DNA of 64,000 bases from Neofusicoccum parvum (Eukaryota; Ascomycota; Dothideomycetes; Botryosphaeriales; Botryosphaeriaceae): positions 1,674,001 to 1,738,000 of the forward strand of contig CP087214.1 in the NCBI GenBank assembly GCA_020912385.1, given 5' to 3'. How positions within the stretch are numbered: position 1 is the stretch's first letter; each line of letters begins with the position of its first letter. Below, in pieces: positions 35,210 to 47,786 of the stretch. The notes beneath the pieces are model-generated. The model ran no database searches, was not told where the DNA came from, and saw nothing but the letters and a program-made list of their open reading frames with translations. Made by a program: the position numbers and the translations under genes.

Positions 35210-36922
35210 ATGAGCGCGTCCGCACTGGGTGCTGCGCTCTTCCGCCAGCACACCGCCATGATGCAGTGCGCCATGCCCCAGTACCCCCCGCCGCCGCCGC
35301 AGCAGCAACAGCAGCGGGCTGCCCCCGCAAACGACTCGGCAACCACCACTGCGACGGCCGCAGCCGCCCCGCAAACGACCACCACACCCGCCCCGGCGTC
35401 GACGCCCAGCTGCTACGGCTACCACAACACCTTCCACACCCATTCGCAGCCCGCCGACCCGGCCGCGCAACCGCCCGCCTACAGCCCACCGCCAAAGCCC
35501 GAAAATCCCGCGAGGGACTCCCTGCCAAGCTACTCGTGTTCGGTGCTTTTCGAGGGCCCGCTGGGCTTCAAGACCGAGTACATCAACATCTTCGAGAAGC
35601 CGTGCCAGAAAGAGCGCCAATGGCAAGATGTCTACGTCATTCTCCGCGGCACCCAGCTCAGCATCCACCGCCTCAAGACGAGCCTCTTCTCCAAGTCCAA
35701 GAAGCCGTCGCCGGGCAGGCTGCTCCACACCTACTCCCTGCAACACGCCGAGATCGGCCTTGCCCTGGATTTCAAGAAGACCGACCTCATTCCCAAGTCT
35801 CCTCTGGCCAAGCTGGTCCCGCTGAATTCGCGCCAGGCTGTCTACCAGACCGACCCCCATCTCTTCTGGCCCATTAGAGAGCACGTGATGCGCCTGCGCC
35901 TGGAGACCGACCAGTTCCTGTTCTGCGCCCAAGAACAGGAAGGCATGCTGGACTGGATCGAGAATCTCTGTGCCGCCGTCGACATCAGCCCGCCGCTGGA
36001 GGACAGGAGCGAGCCCCGCTACCGCAGCCTGCCCAGAAGAGGACGCAGGCAGAGACAGCTGGATGGCCGGCCCACTCGCCAGGATACCATTGACCTGAAC
36101 GCCCGGAGACTGCTCGCTGAGCAGGAGCGCATTATTCGGACCTTGTACCCGAATCTCGCCCGAGAAGCAGAGGAGGAGCAGCCCGTGAGCACCGGTGGCC
36201 CCGATGCTGACGCTGAAGACCTGGATGCCTCGGACATGCTCTTCCCCGGCCGACCCTCGTCCCCGCGCCCTGGCAATCTCTCCAACAGCAGCACTCAGAA
36301 CATGGATGACACTGTCGAGCGCACCACGACCCGCCGCTCTTCCGTTGATTCTCAAGCCGTCGCCCCGACGTCGCTCAAGTATCCCTTCGGTGAGCACGCT
36401 GAGCCGTCGCCATCGTCTGTCATGCGTTACCGCCGCCGCTGTGCTCCGGTGCTTCTGGCTTCGTCGCCTCGCGCCAGCGACGTTATGTTCTGCGACAATA
36501 TGCGGCTTCGGATCAACGCGAAGAAGCAGATTGTCACGGAGTTCACGGAGTTGCCCCCACACTACAGCTCGCACCGCTTCACTGCAGCCGAACGTGAGGC
36601 GTGCCTCCGTACGACAATGCGACCCGACGTCAGACGCGAGGCTTCCGATGATAGCGTTGCGATGTCTTTCCACCGGGACGCCGATGCTGACCTCACCCCG
36701 GTCGCCAGCCGCAGCACGCAGCAGCGAACGGATGCTGACTCCATTGAGTTGCACCAGTCTGACCTTCAAGCCCACGACAGCGTGCCACCGAGCCCGACCA
36801 CGGCAACGGCGCAGCTCAGCAAGGTTGAAACCGAAGGCGAGCGCAACGAGCGCCGTCTGCTCGATAGGGTCAAGGGGCCCCTCACGGGTGTTGCCGAGGC
36901 ATTTGGTGGACTCGTCGTCTAA
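35210..36922 (+). CDS. PH-domain-containing fungal protein
   Basis: Single-exon gene, 570 aa, start ATG with MSASALGAALFRQHTAMMQ. The N-terminal ~100 residues are Pro/Gln/Thr/Ala-rich. A pleckstrin-homology domain spans roughly residues 105-265. It starts with SCSVLFEGPLGFKTEYIN, has the strand WQDVYVILRGTQLSIHRL, and ends with the characteristic C-terminal helix region FCAQEQEGMLDWIENLCAAV. Membrane phosphoinositide binding and cortical localisation are expected for such domains. The remainder is disordered with a conserved-looking block around SDVMFCDNMRLRINAKKQIV and ELPPHYSSHRFTAAER. It ends ERRLLDRVKGPLTGVAEAFG. No catalytic domain is seen. Confidence 0.88.
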   Translation: MSASALGAALFRQHTAMMQCAMPQYPPPPPQQQQQRAAPANDSATTTATAAAAPQTTTTPAPASTPSCYGYHNTFHTHSQPADPAAQPPAYSPPPKPENPARDSLPSYSCSVLFEGPLGFKTEYINIFEKPCQKERQWQDVYVILRGTQLSIHRLKTSLFSKSKKPSPGRLLHTYSLQHAEIGLALDFKKTDLIPKSPLAKLVPLNSRQAVYQTDPHLFWPIREHVMRLRLETDQFLFCAQEQEGMLDWIENLCAAVDISPPLEDRSEPRYRSLPRRGRRQRQLDGRPTRQDTIDLNARRLLAEQERIIRTLYPNLAREAEEEQPVSTGGPDADAEDLDASDMLFPGRPSSPRPGNLSNSSTQNMDDTVERTTTRRSSVDSQAVAPTSLKYPFGEHAEPSPSSVMRYRRRCAPVLLASSPRASDVMFCDNMRLRINAKKQIVTEFTELPPHYSSHRFTAAEREACLRTTMRPDVRREASDDSVAMSFHRDADADLTPVASRSTQQRTDADSIELHQSDLQAHDSVPPSPTTATAQLSKVETEGERNERRLLDRVKGPLTGVAEAFGGLVV

Positions 36923-39900
36923 TCAAATCGCGCCTGTGCCGCACTCGCCACATCGCCACCGGACCTTCCATTCATTCATTCCTTTGTGTTAGTCCTTTCA
37001 TTTTGCGCTTTCTATTTGTCTTGCCGAGCGAACAAGCGAACACTCCCGTGCATGCACGCATGTTTCCTTCCTCAAACGGGACGCAGATTCTCTCCCATAC
37101 CGCCGGACGGCCAGGAAAGCAAGCAACCAATCGAGAAAGAAACAGTAACGATCTACGAATAACCCACACATCAACGTACAAAGGCATCAAACGGCTGCGC
37201 AGCAGTGCTTGCGGCGAGCTGGAACTGGCGTAGGCGGTTACTCAAGAGCTCATTTGCACACAGGCGACCCACAAGATTTTGTAAGGGTCGCCATCAGGCG
37301 TTGGAAGATACCCCCATCAATTGAACAGCACAAGCGTCGTGCTGACTGTCTTTCCTTACCGATCATTTTCTTACCTTCCTTTTACTGGACATATTTCCTG
37401 CTTTGTACTTTCTTGTTTTTGTCTACACGCTTTTGTGTAATGGAGTGAATACGCGTTGGAAAAGGGAATTCGGGTGGGTAAAGTCGGATCTTGGAACCAA
37501 AAGGATACCCCGCATTATCAAGATTCGCAGGAGCGGAGGGTGGAGGAAAGAGTAGTTCTGAAATTGCAGCATCGGTAGCAGCGGCGACAGAGAGCAACGC
37601 GCACACGAACCAAAGCTGTCATCTCCAAGAGAAGCCATTAACTTTTCCTCGCTCTCAACATTTCTCCTACATGTGAACAGTGATGCTCAACCGGGAGCTC
37701 CCCTTGCTGATTTTGCTTATTTTTAAACTTTCTTCTTTCCGCATCGCTTACTCATACCTATCACACCTTCTGGATCTGAGACGGCTGGTGATCGTGCCTG
37801 CATATGCGCGTAAGACGCCTCCCAATAGTGGACCCTGTCAGACTTCATAGAACGCTTAAGACGCGCCTTCTCGAACAAACGCATTCGATAGGCCGTCCCC
37901 CGTCAGCGAGACGAAAAAGCCGGCGGAGAGGTTCCGTCAGCAACGCGGCCAGCCCAACCCAACCCGACGCGTCCCATCCCCTCCCCTGCGGCCGCTAGGC
38001 ATGCCAGCGCCACCACACACATCACCGCGGAGACGATTACGCCCGTACAGCGCGTCCAGAAGCCGGTACGCTACGCGTCAGTGTCGCTCCCTCCTGACGC
38101 AGACCCGGCGCATGAACGCCGGTCGTCGGCAATCTCTAACACACCCACGCCCCGCCGGCCCCCAACCCTGCCCTGCACAGATCTGCCCTCAAATAAACTT
38201 CGGAGCCAGGTTCTTCTGGCCGGCACCCCGGCCTTTTGGCCCCCCCCAGCCGCGTCTCGGCCCGGTTGACGGTAAGCTAAAGCGAAAAACCCAAAAAATG
38301 ATAGGGGGAGAGAGAGCGCGGGAGCCGATCCTTCTCGCGTCTATTTTTGAGCCAAGGGAAAACGGTGGTCGCCGGCGTGCTCTTCCCAATCCCGGGGAGG
38401 GAAAATAAAGCTAGATGTAATAGACAGCGGGAAGAAGGTTGCGCCTGGGCTCCTCTGCACTGTACAATATCCGCATTCTGTATGGTCGGCGCCTGGCTTG
38501 CTTTTTCAGTTAGGCGCGGGTCTAGAACGGACCGGCGGACCGGACGGGTGGGATTTTCTGGTAGGCGCGAGAAAGTAGTGCGCTTTCGGGTTGGATGGGT
38601 GGCTTTTTCTGTTTAGCCGGATTGGGTAAACGAAGGGTGAGACGGACGATCCCCGGTCCTTGGGTCGGTCGGCGAAAGAGGGAAAAGGAGGGATTTTCTT
38701 CGGTACGTCTGGTCGGGGCGTAAGTAGAAGGGCGAGAGGGGGTGGAGATCTGGTGACGGTAGGAGAGATGGAGCGGAATGAGGGTGGGAGAGGGAGCGGA
38801 GGGCGGAGCTGCGCGAGCAAGGGCAGATGCGTAGTGGTACGATTATGGACTCCGGGCGGAAGCTACTCCGCTGTTCCTGTAATAAAACCGTTGCTAGTGG
38901 ATATTATCCTGGGTCTTGGTAAGGCTTAACGCTTGGATCGTGGCTGTGCTGTGCGACTGCTAGCAATTGTCATGTTTATCCTGCGCTCACATTGAAGTCG
39001 TCAATGCTCAAGGCTTGCTTCTCCGGGATGTGGAAGTGAAACAGGGGACGAAGGACTACCAACGACTTTGAAAAGGCTTTGAGCTGCACAGATCACCTTG
39101 TCGAAGGTCGTTCAGAACGTGGGAAATCTGGCATATTAACTAGTAGAAGGTGGATGATGTCGACTTCGGAAATTTTCGTCGTTGCGACAGCGGGAGGAAC
39201 AGGGCCCATACCAATAACAAAATCCAGCTTCAGTCTTGCCTTCAGTCTTGCCTTCAGTCTTGCCTTCAGACTTACCTACAGACTGTCTCTATCCGACCAG
39301 ACGCCAGCAATTTACCTGTCATTCCATCCGAACGCCAGCCGGGCTTCGCAAACCCCCAATCTCCAACCTCTTGCTCCCCGTGACGGACGCGACAACCCGC
39401 AGAAACAATCCTCACCATCAAGGAACCTCACTTCTGCCGTTGCCATTTCCAAGCTCTTTCTCAACAATAACTCGTCCTGACCTAGTTTTACGCACCTCCC
39501 CTCTCTCCCCCTCACTCCCACCATTCGCACCAACCAACCGCAGCCAGAGCTCTCGCAATCCAATCCATCTTCACAAACGCCTTCTTTCCGCCATCTGATC
39601 CCACAGCACACCTCCCCAACCACGACGACGTCCCCAAACCGCACGCCAGGCCGCCAAGTCCCCATCAACTCCAATCACCCGAAGCCATGACGCGACGCGC
39701 GTCCCCGGCCACCGTCGACCACGCAGCACAGCCTTCCACACAGCTCCCGACTCCAGTCTCACGCTCTCGGCGAGATACGTACGCGCACCTGATTGAGCAA
39801 AGGGCAGAACCGCGCAGTCGAAGACGTGCCGATCGCGAAGGGCCCCCGTCGCGCCCGTCCGGATTGGGGGGCGCAAAGTCCCACGTTCTTCGCTGCACAT

Positions 39901-41100
39901 CGCGCGTCCGGATCACTTGCCTCGACGCCACAGATCGGCCCGCCGACCGGCCACATCGAGCTCATCGGAAAGAGAGAGAGAAGGAGTTGCGGGGCTTTTT
40001 GTGGTTAATGTGGAGCGGGAGCGTTCGGCGGAGGAGGGGGAAGTCGTTGCCAGAACCGGGGGGCAGGCCGGCTGCCGCGATATCGGATGTCAGCTGCATC
40101 GATCGGCGAGCGAAGATAAGAAAAGAGGATGACGACGCGACCGAAAAGAGGGGAGGGCAAGGTTATAGATCAACGTATCTTTCCTGCACGGCGACTGTCC
40201 AGGTGGCTTGGTCGCCCAATGTGCGAGTGTTGTTGTTGAGACAAGGTGAGGGGTGCCGCGCGTGCCGTCATGCGCCAAATTCCGATTCGCACATGAAAAG
40301 AGAATGGTCGGTTCCGTGACAGTTCCGTGACCGGGTCTCCGCATCGAGAACGCGTTGCGCGTGATCATTGTCCCGCAAGATGGTGAGCGGGGAACCCGTG
40401 AGAGAGTTGAGAGAAAGGAAAGAGGAAAAAAGTTTGATGTGAAATTACTATCGCTGTGCTATACATGCCAGATGCTGCTCTGCGAGAGAGCGCTCGCGCA
40501 AGACAATAGAACAAAAGAAAAAGAAAGAGAAAAGACAGGAAATCTAATGACCAGCTAGAGGGTCTGGAGTGGGATATCACGACTTTTGGTGTTGGGGGGT
40601 CCTCTTGCCATTCGTCACCATATAGAAAGTGGTGAGGTAATCCTAGTTAAGTCCACTTCGAGGATTTGCCCGCAACCCAGCAGCAAAAGGAATTCCCGAC
40701 GTGGGAATAGAAACAAAAATTCAGAGGTATAAGACAATGGAATGATCGCTGGATAAAGGAAAGAGAGCCATGCTAGGCTGGATGCGATCAATGCATCAGG
40801 GACGCCCAAAGGAACCAGCGGCAGACGAGCCTGTCTGAGATATGCTGAGCGTTGAAGGCGAAATCGAAAAGCCGTATACTTGTCCATACCCACCCAATGA
40901 CTTCAGCATAAACCAGTGCCCAAAGATGTAAAGAAATCCGTGCTCCCAGAGTGTCGCCGAGTAAACGCCAGAGCCAGAACCAGAACCGTGGATGCGTGCG
41001 CGGAACGCCGAGTGATGCTATGCAATGCCGACAGAATAGACCAGACACCGTGATAATCCCAACAAGAACTCCTTCCTCTAAAAAGGGTATCTGCCGTCCT
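36923..41100. other. gene-poor region
   Basis: 4.2 kb between convergent genes (PH protein + and Cys-rich protein -). 36923-37450 is a likely 3' UTR. A 12-bp tandem repeat lies at 39228-39287. ORFs at 39687-40319 (+) and overlapping frames were examined, but none shows a domain. 40320-41100 is AT-richer and empty. Confidence 0.5.
39228..39287. repeat. 12-bp tandem repeat (unit CTTCAGTCTTGC)
   Basis: Three perfect copies followed by two diverged ones (CTTCAGACTTAC, CTACAGACTGTC). Noncoding context. Confidence 0.85.
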
Positions 41101-43119
41101 TCAAGCCTCCCAGACCACCACCTTGTTCGGCTCGTGAATCGACCGTCTTGTCTTCTTGACCATTAAGTTCTCCTTATTTCTCGAAGCCCCTGTATCCACG
41201 CCGGTCTTCTCGCCCTTTTTGTCCTTAATGAAAATATCCAGGTTTTTCCGAGGAATGGATTCAAGCTTCGCGCGGCAGCCCTGGCAGATGCGCAGCGCAC
41301 ACCACGTGCAAGTCCACTGGAAGTCCGGAGTGGACGAGAAGCAAAGCATGCAGCCAATCGGAAGTATTCGGTTGTTGCTTCGATGGAAGCGGCGGTGATT
41401 ATGGAAACATTGCATGTGAACACAGTTGAGTCGGGGAGTGGTGGTCCTGTCAGGTCTGACGTGAGTGTTGAAGAGCTCCAAGGTGGAGGCAGTCGGGCTG
41501 GTCAGGGTCGGACTGGAGACCTCGGTCGGCGAGGTGACGGCGGGCGAAGGAGTGTTAGAGGCATTGACAGGATTAGGAGAAATTGGCGGTGAAAGGGTGT
41601 TCTTGTATGGTTTGGTATTCTGGAGTTTGTTCGTCGAAGACTAAGAGTTTCAGTTATTCTCACAGTCGCTGAGAGCAAACGGACATGTTAAGCACAAAGA
41701 ACGACGCGCAACCAAAGACTTTTGCAGTGTGAAGACAGGGCGCCTACCTTGAAGATGTCGAAGCCCGTGCTGCTCTTGCCGCGGTAGTGCATGGCAACCT
41801 TTGGCTCTTTCATTGTCGAGACGCTGGGCTGTTTGACGACGCCATACTTGGACGGGCTCTCCTCCGGGACGGGGCTCGGGGAGGGTAGCAGGTCGACGGC
41901 AGCGGGCTTCAGCGTTGGCGTGATCGGCTCTTCGTCCTCCGGCTCAGTTGGCGGTGAGTTGGAGCGGTCCCTGACGACAGTGGCCTCCGACGGCGTGGCC
42001 GAGGGCGACTGCGAATTGCCATTGGGTTCGATCAGGGTGTTGCCGTCGGATGGAGGCACAGAAGGCAGCGAATTCCGTGCCGTGACTGATTGTTGCAGCG
42101 ACGTGTCGGAGGCGGCTTTGTGCACTGCTGGAGCTTGCGCGGCCCCAGCTAGAGCTCCGGGAGCGAGGTCGCGCTGAGCAGGAGCTGTGGCGGCGCCATT
42201 GGCAGATTGGGCGGGCGGCGGTGCGTCCTTCTTGACGGGCTTGCGTCGCAGTGAGAACTTGCTGCGATGCGAGGGCGACGCTTGGTCGGCTTGGGCCTTC
42301 GAGGCCTTGTTCCCCATGGTAGCCGCGCCAGCAGCGTTGGTGGTCGGGCTGGACGGCCTGCGCCGGTCGTTTTTGGCGGGCGGCTGCGGCGGGGTGGGCG
42401 GCAGGGGTAGCTCGTTGAGCAGGCGGGCGGTTGCGTGCGCTCTGGCACGGTCGGGGGTGGGCTGGCGTTGGAGGTTAGGAGCTGAGAGGGCCAGGGAAGG
42501 CAACGGGGAGCTGGTGTCGGGCTTGGCAGGCGTGGCGGCAGCGCCCGTGGTGAGCGCTGTGGAGCCGTTGCTACGGGCCAGCTTCAGGTCGGGCGGCTTC
42601 TGGCGTCTGCCGCGAAACGAAAGTGAGCGTGAGATGATCATGTTCGGCTCCTGCAGGCCTCCGCTTGGCGAGCCCGGCGGCGACGCTGCGGGCGCATCGG
42701 CCACTGCAACAGCTTGGTTAGCGATCTTATACCGCGCCAATCGCCATATCGCGGAAATAACAGGGCAAACAGGCGCACCGCAGCGCTGTGTTTACCGCAC
42801 GGCGTCCCGGGAGCGAGAATGCCAACGGCGGCGACGATCGCGCCGTCTTCAGCAAGGGCACCAGGGCACACCCACCTCGCAGTTGGAAGCCCACCAGCGG
42901 CGGCAGCGGCTTGTCCGTGACCACCGGCGACACGGGTGCAGATTGCACAGGCAGCGCGGCCGCGGCCGGCGACGGCTGCGCCTGCGTGTAGTAGTCATCC
43001 AGCTCGACGTCGTCCTCGTCCGGGTCCCTGCGGTCGGCGTAGTCGCTCAGGATGGCGCTGATGATGTCCTGCCGCCTGGTCGGCGCGGCGTCGAGCCGCC
43101 TCGCGTCTGCTGCTGCCAT
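41101..43119 (-). CDS. fungal protein with C-terminal cysteine-rich putative zinc-binding module
   Basis: Model: 42876..43119, 41748..42703, 41101..41619; 572 aa, start ATG giving MAAADARRLDAAPTRRQD. Donors GTGGGT and GTAGGC, acceptors GTTGCAG and CTCCAG; phases agree. The first ~430 residues are Ala/Pro/Ser-rich and disordered-looking, with basic patches such as RSKFSLRRKPVKKDAPP. The end of the long exon reads AMHYRGKSSTGFDIFK. The C-terminal domain has ordered Cys/His pairs: CVHMQCFHNHRRFHR, ILPIGCMLC, FQWTCTWCALRICQGC. That is a C-x3-C-x-H-x2-H then three C-x2-C units, a likely two-zinc fold. I know this tail from other fungal genomes but not a function. Confidence 0.82.
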
Positions 43120-44328
43120 GCCGGGAGGTCTGCGGGACGGGCGCGATGCTGCACGAGGGAGAGGGCAGGTGGTGCAGTGATATCCTTTTTGCCCTGGCCA
43201 AGGCCAGCAGAGCCTAGGTTTAAGGCTGACGTCGCACAGGGATATCGATCTACTGCCTTTTGAAACACCGCGTGTTTTGGGCAAGGTCTGCATGCCAGGC
43301 GTCGTTCCCAGCCGCCGTTTCTACACGCTTCCGTCGCTGCGCCGCCTGCCTGCCCCCCGTGTCGCTGCTTGCCATGTCGCCGCTTGCAGAGCTGCACAGC
43401 GCGGGCGTTTGAGCGGATCGTCCGCCGGTGGATGTCAGGCACGTCTGGCACGTTGTGCGTCCCCGTCGCCAAGCCACAGCCGGGCGATCAACCGGGGACG
43501 ATGCACGCTGCTCTGACCGGGATTCCCCAGTCCCCCGCCAGCATTGAGTCCTGCAATACGTCGCCGGGTGACGGCATGCCCGTTGATACGTCTGCCGGTG
43601 CCGCATCTCAACAGGCTCCGATCGCTGGCCTGGAAACAGGAACAAACTTCTGCGATCGGTTCCTGTCGCGCCGTCCGCCAGTCGGCAGCGCCCGACCTCC
43701 CGCTTCACCAACCGAGTCAGGGATGAGGCTGCCGCAACGCCTGCAAGCCGGTCACGCGACGTCATAGGAGACTTCAGGTGCAATTAGAAACAACTTTATT
43801 AGATCTGTACAGCGTTCGTTAACATCGTCAACAAGACCTCGCCGGGCCGTTTATTCAACGTCGCCTCTTCCGTGTATCCACTGTACTCGCCAACAAGGCC
43901 TAAAGAAAGGGAAATGCAAGCTATGTGCAGCTCTATATCGGGAACGCGGCTGCCCGACAATACGGGGCGCCGGTCCGGTCTCGGGTAGCGTTGATCCTTC
44001 GCGGGTATTCCGATGTTCCGCGGGTGGGGGTATGAATCAAAGAAAATTCCAGTGCGCCGTCGCTGTATACGAGAAAATTATGTATGTGAAGGTCTTTCGA
44101 GGGTGCGTGCGCCGGTATCAACATCGTGGCGAGCTGTCTGAGGTGCGATAAATTAAAGGAGAGCGGGCCCGCAGAGGGTACCGAGTCGTGTCTAATCAGA
44201 TGCGGGAGCCAAGCCTGCACGCGGGATCCCCGGGAAGTTTGTCTAACTTAGGGTTTCTGCCGCGTAAAATCTGCGGAGGGGCTCAGGGATGGTGTAAGTG
44301 GGACGTATGAAACGGATTTATCCAGCGT
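43120..44328. other. intergenic
   Basis: 1.2 kb upstream of the Cys-rich protein gene and downstream of the GPI protein gene. Expected promoter and 3' UTR. Two-strand overlapping ORFs at 43250-43780 and a short one at 43933-44220 (which starts from GTG) show nothing recognisable. Confidence 0.5.
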
Positions 44329-45642
44329 CTAAAGGAAAAATGCCAGCAGCGTGACCGCCAGCGCAGCTGTCGACAGCCCTGGATTTGAGGCCATCGTTGC
44401 TACTCCGCCAGAAGTGGACGCCGCCACCGTAGCATTTACGAAATTGGGCCCACACTGGATATTGACCACTCCTGCAGCTTGGGCGTACGTCTGGCTGATC
44501 GGCTGTGTCTTGTTCGAGGTGAACGTCCAGAACGCATCCATGGTCGTCTGGAGGCACGAGTTGCACGTTGGGCGGGAGCCGCCGGGCAGGGCCACGCCGA
44601 CAGGGAGATAGTAAGGGTACGAATCGGTGGGGGACGAGGAATTCGTTATGGCATTGGCAAAACCTGAATTCCGCGAGGTTAGCTGGACGGCACGGGCACT
44701 AGTGATTCAGGAGGAACGCACAGTAGCTTCCGGACGAATCCCGCTGGCAGCCGGCTTGATAGACGGGCGCATACGCCACGAGCCCCTTGTAAGCCTGCAG
44801 CACCGTCGGGTTGCTGGCCTTGTAGTCGGCCCCGCAATTGCTGTCCTTCACCAACTCCGTCGCAAAATGATCCATTATGGCACTACACTGGGCGAAATTG
44901 GCCGAACATGACGCGTCGAGCACCTGCGTGGTGCGCACGATTGAGCGGGTGGCGTCGAAGAAGGAGCTCGAGGTCTGGCGGGGTTAGTGGGATCGTCGGA
45001 ATGCAAATGAGACGGGAGGCCACATACCTGAAGGAGGAGGGAGAGAGGCACGCAGTCGATGAAGGTGCTGTTGTCGAGGAAGGAATTGAAGAAGCTGGGA
45101 CAGCCGGCATCGGTGAAGTTGCTGCCCAGGCTCGTGTCGAAGGGTTGCGGAATGGCGGTCGAGGAGCTGCCCGTGTCGGCGACCAGTGACGTCGCGGCCG
45201 ACGAGGCCGATGATGTGCGCGTCGGGGCCAGCGTGGTGGGCAGGGCAGACGAGGACGAGGAGTCATCGCCGGTCGCGCGGCGGAGCAACAGCGGCATCCG
45301 TTGCGAGGGAGGAGGCGCGCTGCGATCGTACACGATCTCTCCTCTGCGAGCTAGCGAACGCAGCCGCTGCCGATCAGTCTGAGTCCCTGCAGCAGAGGCG
45401 CATCCGCAGCACAACAACAGCGCGAGCAGGACGAGCACGAGAGTCTGGCGGAAAAAGCGGGCGGATCGCAGCGCGGGCGCGGGCCTGGATATATGACGGA
45501 GCCGAGACGCAGCGGCGCGCTTGGATGGCGAAAGATGATGTCTCAGGCGGCGTCGCTCATGGTGCGACAGACCCGTTATCGTCGCCGGCTGCGCGCGCCG
45601 GGGCTGCTGGGCTGCAGCGCCCGCAGCGGCCTGCCACGCCAT
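44329..45642 (-). CDS. GPI-anchored cell-surface protein, DUF7729-like
   Basis: Model: 45028..45642, 44722..44974, 44329..44663; 400 aa from the ATG of MAWQAAAG. Earlier in-frame ATGs at 45717 and 46167 are possible, so the start is uncertain. A hydrophobic segment FFRQTLVLVLLALLLCCGCA near residue 60 acts as signal peptide/anchor. The ectodomain has the family's spaced cysteines: FDTSLGSNFTDAGCPSFFNS, TQVLDASCSANFAQC, DSNCGADYKASNPTVLQAY, DSSGSYC and GGSRPTCNSCLQ. N-glycosylation sequons (NFT, NST, NKT) are present. The C-terminus ends with a small-residue/hydrophobic GPI signal (SNPGLSTAALAVTLLAFFL). The introns are GTATGT..GCCAG and GTGCGT..TTCAG, and phases match. Likely wall- or plasma-membrane-attached; function unknown. 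Confidence 0.85.
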
Positions 45643-47786
45643 ATCCGCAGCGACAGCCGGGCCGTGGGGTGTGCAGCTGCACGACGAGAACGAGCTGCCG
45701 TCTTCCAAAACGTTCATGATCGCAAGGCCGGTGAACCCCGCCTGCAAGGCCAGAGCATCCTTTAATCTCTCGCCGCGTCCGGAGCGTCTCGTTCGCCCAG
45801 CGCGATGGCGGGCGCAGCGCTGGCCTTGGGCTGGCGGTCCTGCAGCAATGCTCGGCGGGGTGGTGACTCTGAAGCTCTGCGGGCGCCGGGGAATGCGGTC
45901 GAGTCGGGAGCCCCTTGCAGATCGAAACGGCCCGTACGACGGGACGGCCAGTGGTCGTGAAGATCCGCAAGCAAAGAGAGTGGAGGAGTTGGAGCAACCG
46001 GAAAAAGCGAGCGACGAGGGTGAGGACAATGGTGCTTTGCGGGCGCTGGAGCAGGCGGCAGGCCGTCTTTCATGCGGGCCGCTGCAGAACGGCCGTGGTA
46101 AGCCCCGTGGGCGTGGCTCGGAGGGCTGGAGAGGCCGTCTTTGGCGCCCTGTGGCCCAGCAAGCCATGAGTCTCTAGCGCGTGCAGGTGCGCCACATCTA
46201 CGAAAGCAGCAGTGCAATTAACGCCTTGGGACAAGGCTCAGGTCGGCGGCAGCCGGCGCGGCAGGCGAGTGGAAACACGCGTCGGTGCCGGTGAGCAGGC
46301 AATAACGGCAGCAGTCAGACCACGCCTCGAGCATCCCAATGGGGGAGCTCGCCGCCCAATGCAGGCCGCCGGCAGTCGAGGAGCTCCCGGCCTTGCGAAT
46401 CATGCTGGCGGACGGCACGGCGAGCATAAGGACGGCCGGCCAATACGTCGGCAGAGCAATCACATTTGCGCAGGCGTGTCTCTGGGTGCATGGATGGCCG
46501 CCGGCGACGGTTCCTGAGCTGGCCAGAACGCCCAAAATAAGAGCCGCGGGGCCGGGGAGTGGCTTCTGCGCGCTCGTCCCGCCCGCGTAGCTCCCAGCGT
46601 GCGCAATCGCCGCCTGCGCGTAGCTCAGGCACCGTACGGGCGCAGCTGCTGCGTGCTCTGCGCAAACCCGCGCTGCCTCTGTGCCTCTGTGCCTCCGCGG
46701 GACCAGCGCTCAAGGCCGCGGACCGCCTGCGCGGTGCCGAGACACGCGCGCCTTGCCGGCCGTGTGACCGCGGGCCCTCTATCTGGCAGCCAACGCTGCC
46801 CACAATTCTCCGATTGCTGCGCGCCTGCCAGACCTGCCGCTCAGCCCGCCAAGCCAATAGACCGCGGCTATGCCTCCCCTGCGCCTGCTCCCACGAGCTG
46901 CTCTGTTTGTGCAGTCCACAGTCGAGACCTCTGCAAGGCCGGCTTATTATTGCAAGCCCCATCCCCGACGCCCGCCTGCCGCCGTCACGTGGCGCCCAGC
47001 AGCAGACGGCTGCCATGCGCGCGCAATTTGCCGGCCGGGCACTTCAGCCCAGCAGCCAGCAGCCACCAGAAGCAATATGCGCTCGCCGCAAGGGACTCTG
47101 CCAGACGTTTCTGCAGCACCATGCTCGATGGTCAGCCACGCAGCCGTGCCACCCCGCCGCTCTCCCTTGGACAGCTCTGGGCCTGGCGGCTTCACGTGTC
47201 CAACACCGCTCAAATCAGCGCCCAGGAGCCGCCCTCAACCCACAACAGCACTACCCACGCTACCTCCACTACGTCCAGCCTCTGCCGCTGTGGCAGCGCC
47301 CGATGATGCGCCCTCATTTCTCTATGCGAGCGCATGGCTTTGGTGCGTCGCGGCGGCCCACAGAGTGCGTTGCCTTTGCCTTTGCTCCAGCAGATTGCTT
47401 GCCCCCTGAATGACAGGTCGGCTCTGCAACCCAGCAAGGCAGAGTCTGTCTGGCCTTGCCCTGGCTTCGTCGACATGGCCACTCTTGAAAAATCACGAGG
47501 CGGCATGCAGTTGCGGCTGGCAATCTATTGCTGTACCCCTCATGCAGCCTCATCTACTCGCCACAGCAGCTGCAGATATGGCAATCGCCCGTCTCTCTCA
47601 TTCCGTCTGGACCGGTTGTGTATCCTCGCCCTCAGCCAAGACGTCCAGGTCGTACAGACTCAAGCAAGTGCGACGGCAGAGGACCCGGTCGAGCTGGAAC
47701 CGCTCGCTATAGCCGCCTCGTCATACCGCTTCGTTGCAACGGCGGGTTTCAACCTGTTGAGTGGACTCTGATCCAGCAGCCATCAA
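45643..47786. other. intergenic, GC-rich
   Basis: 2.1 kb between two minus-strand genes. 45643-46200 may be 5' UTR or extra N-terminal coding of the GPI protein gene, since its frame stays open to 46167. The rest has long overlapping ORFs on both strands without any domain and looks noncoding. Confidence 0.5.

Noticed and set aside
39687..40319. 210-aa ORF with a true ATG and an overlapping GC3-rich frame at ~39793-40005
   Set aside because: No family resemblance; the better-looking frame lacks a convincing start or splice connection.
43933..44220. 95-aa minus-strand ORF
   Set aside because: It begins at a GTG codon and shows no domain or codon-bias support.
45643..46167. Upstream in-frame extension of the GPI protein gene to an ATG at 46167
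   Set aside because: The extra residues are low-complexity and unlike family N-termini; a start just before the basic leader and signal segment is more likely, though not proven.
46559..47413. 284-aa plus-strand ORF and overlapping 235-aa ORF
   Set aside because: Cys/Pro/Arg-rich translations without pattern; the region behaves like other GC-rich noncoding stretches here.
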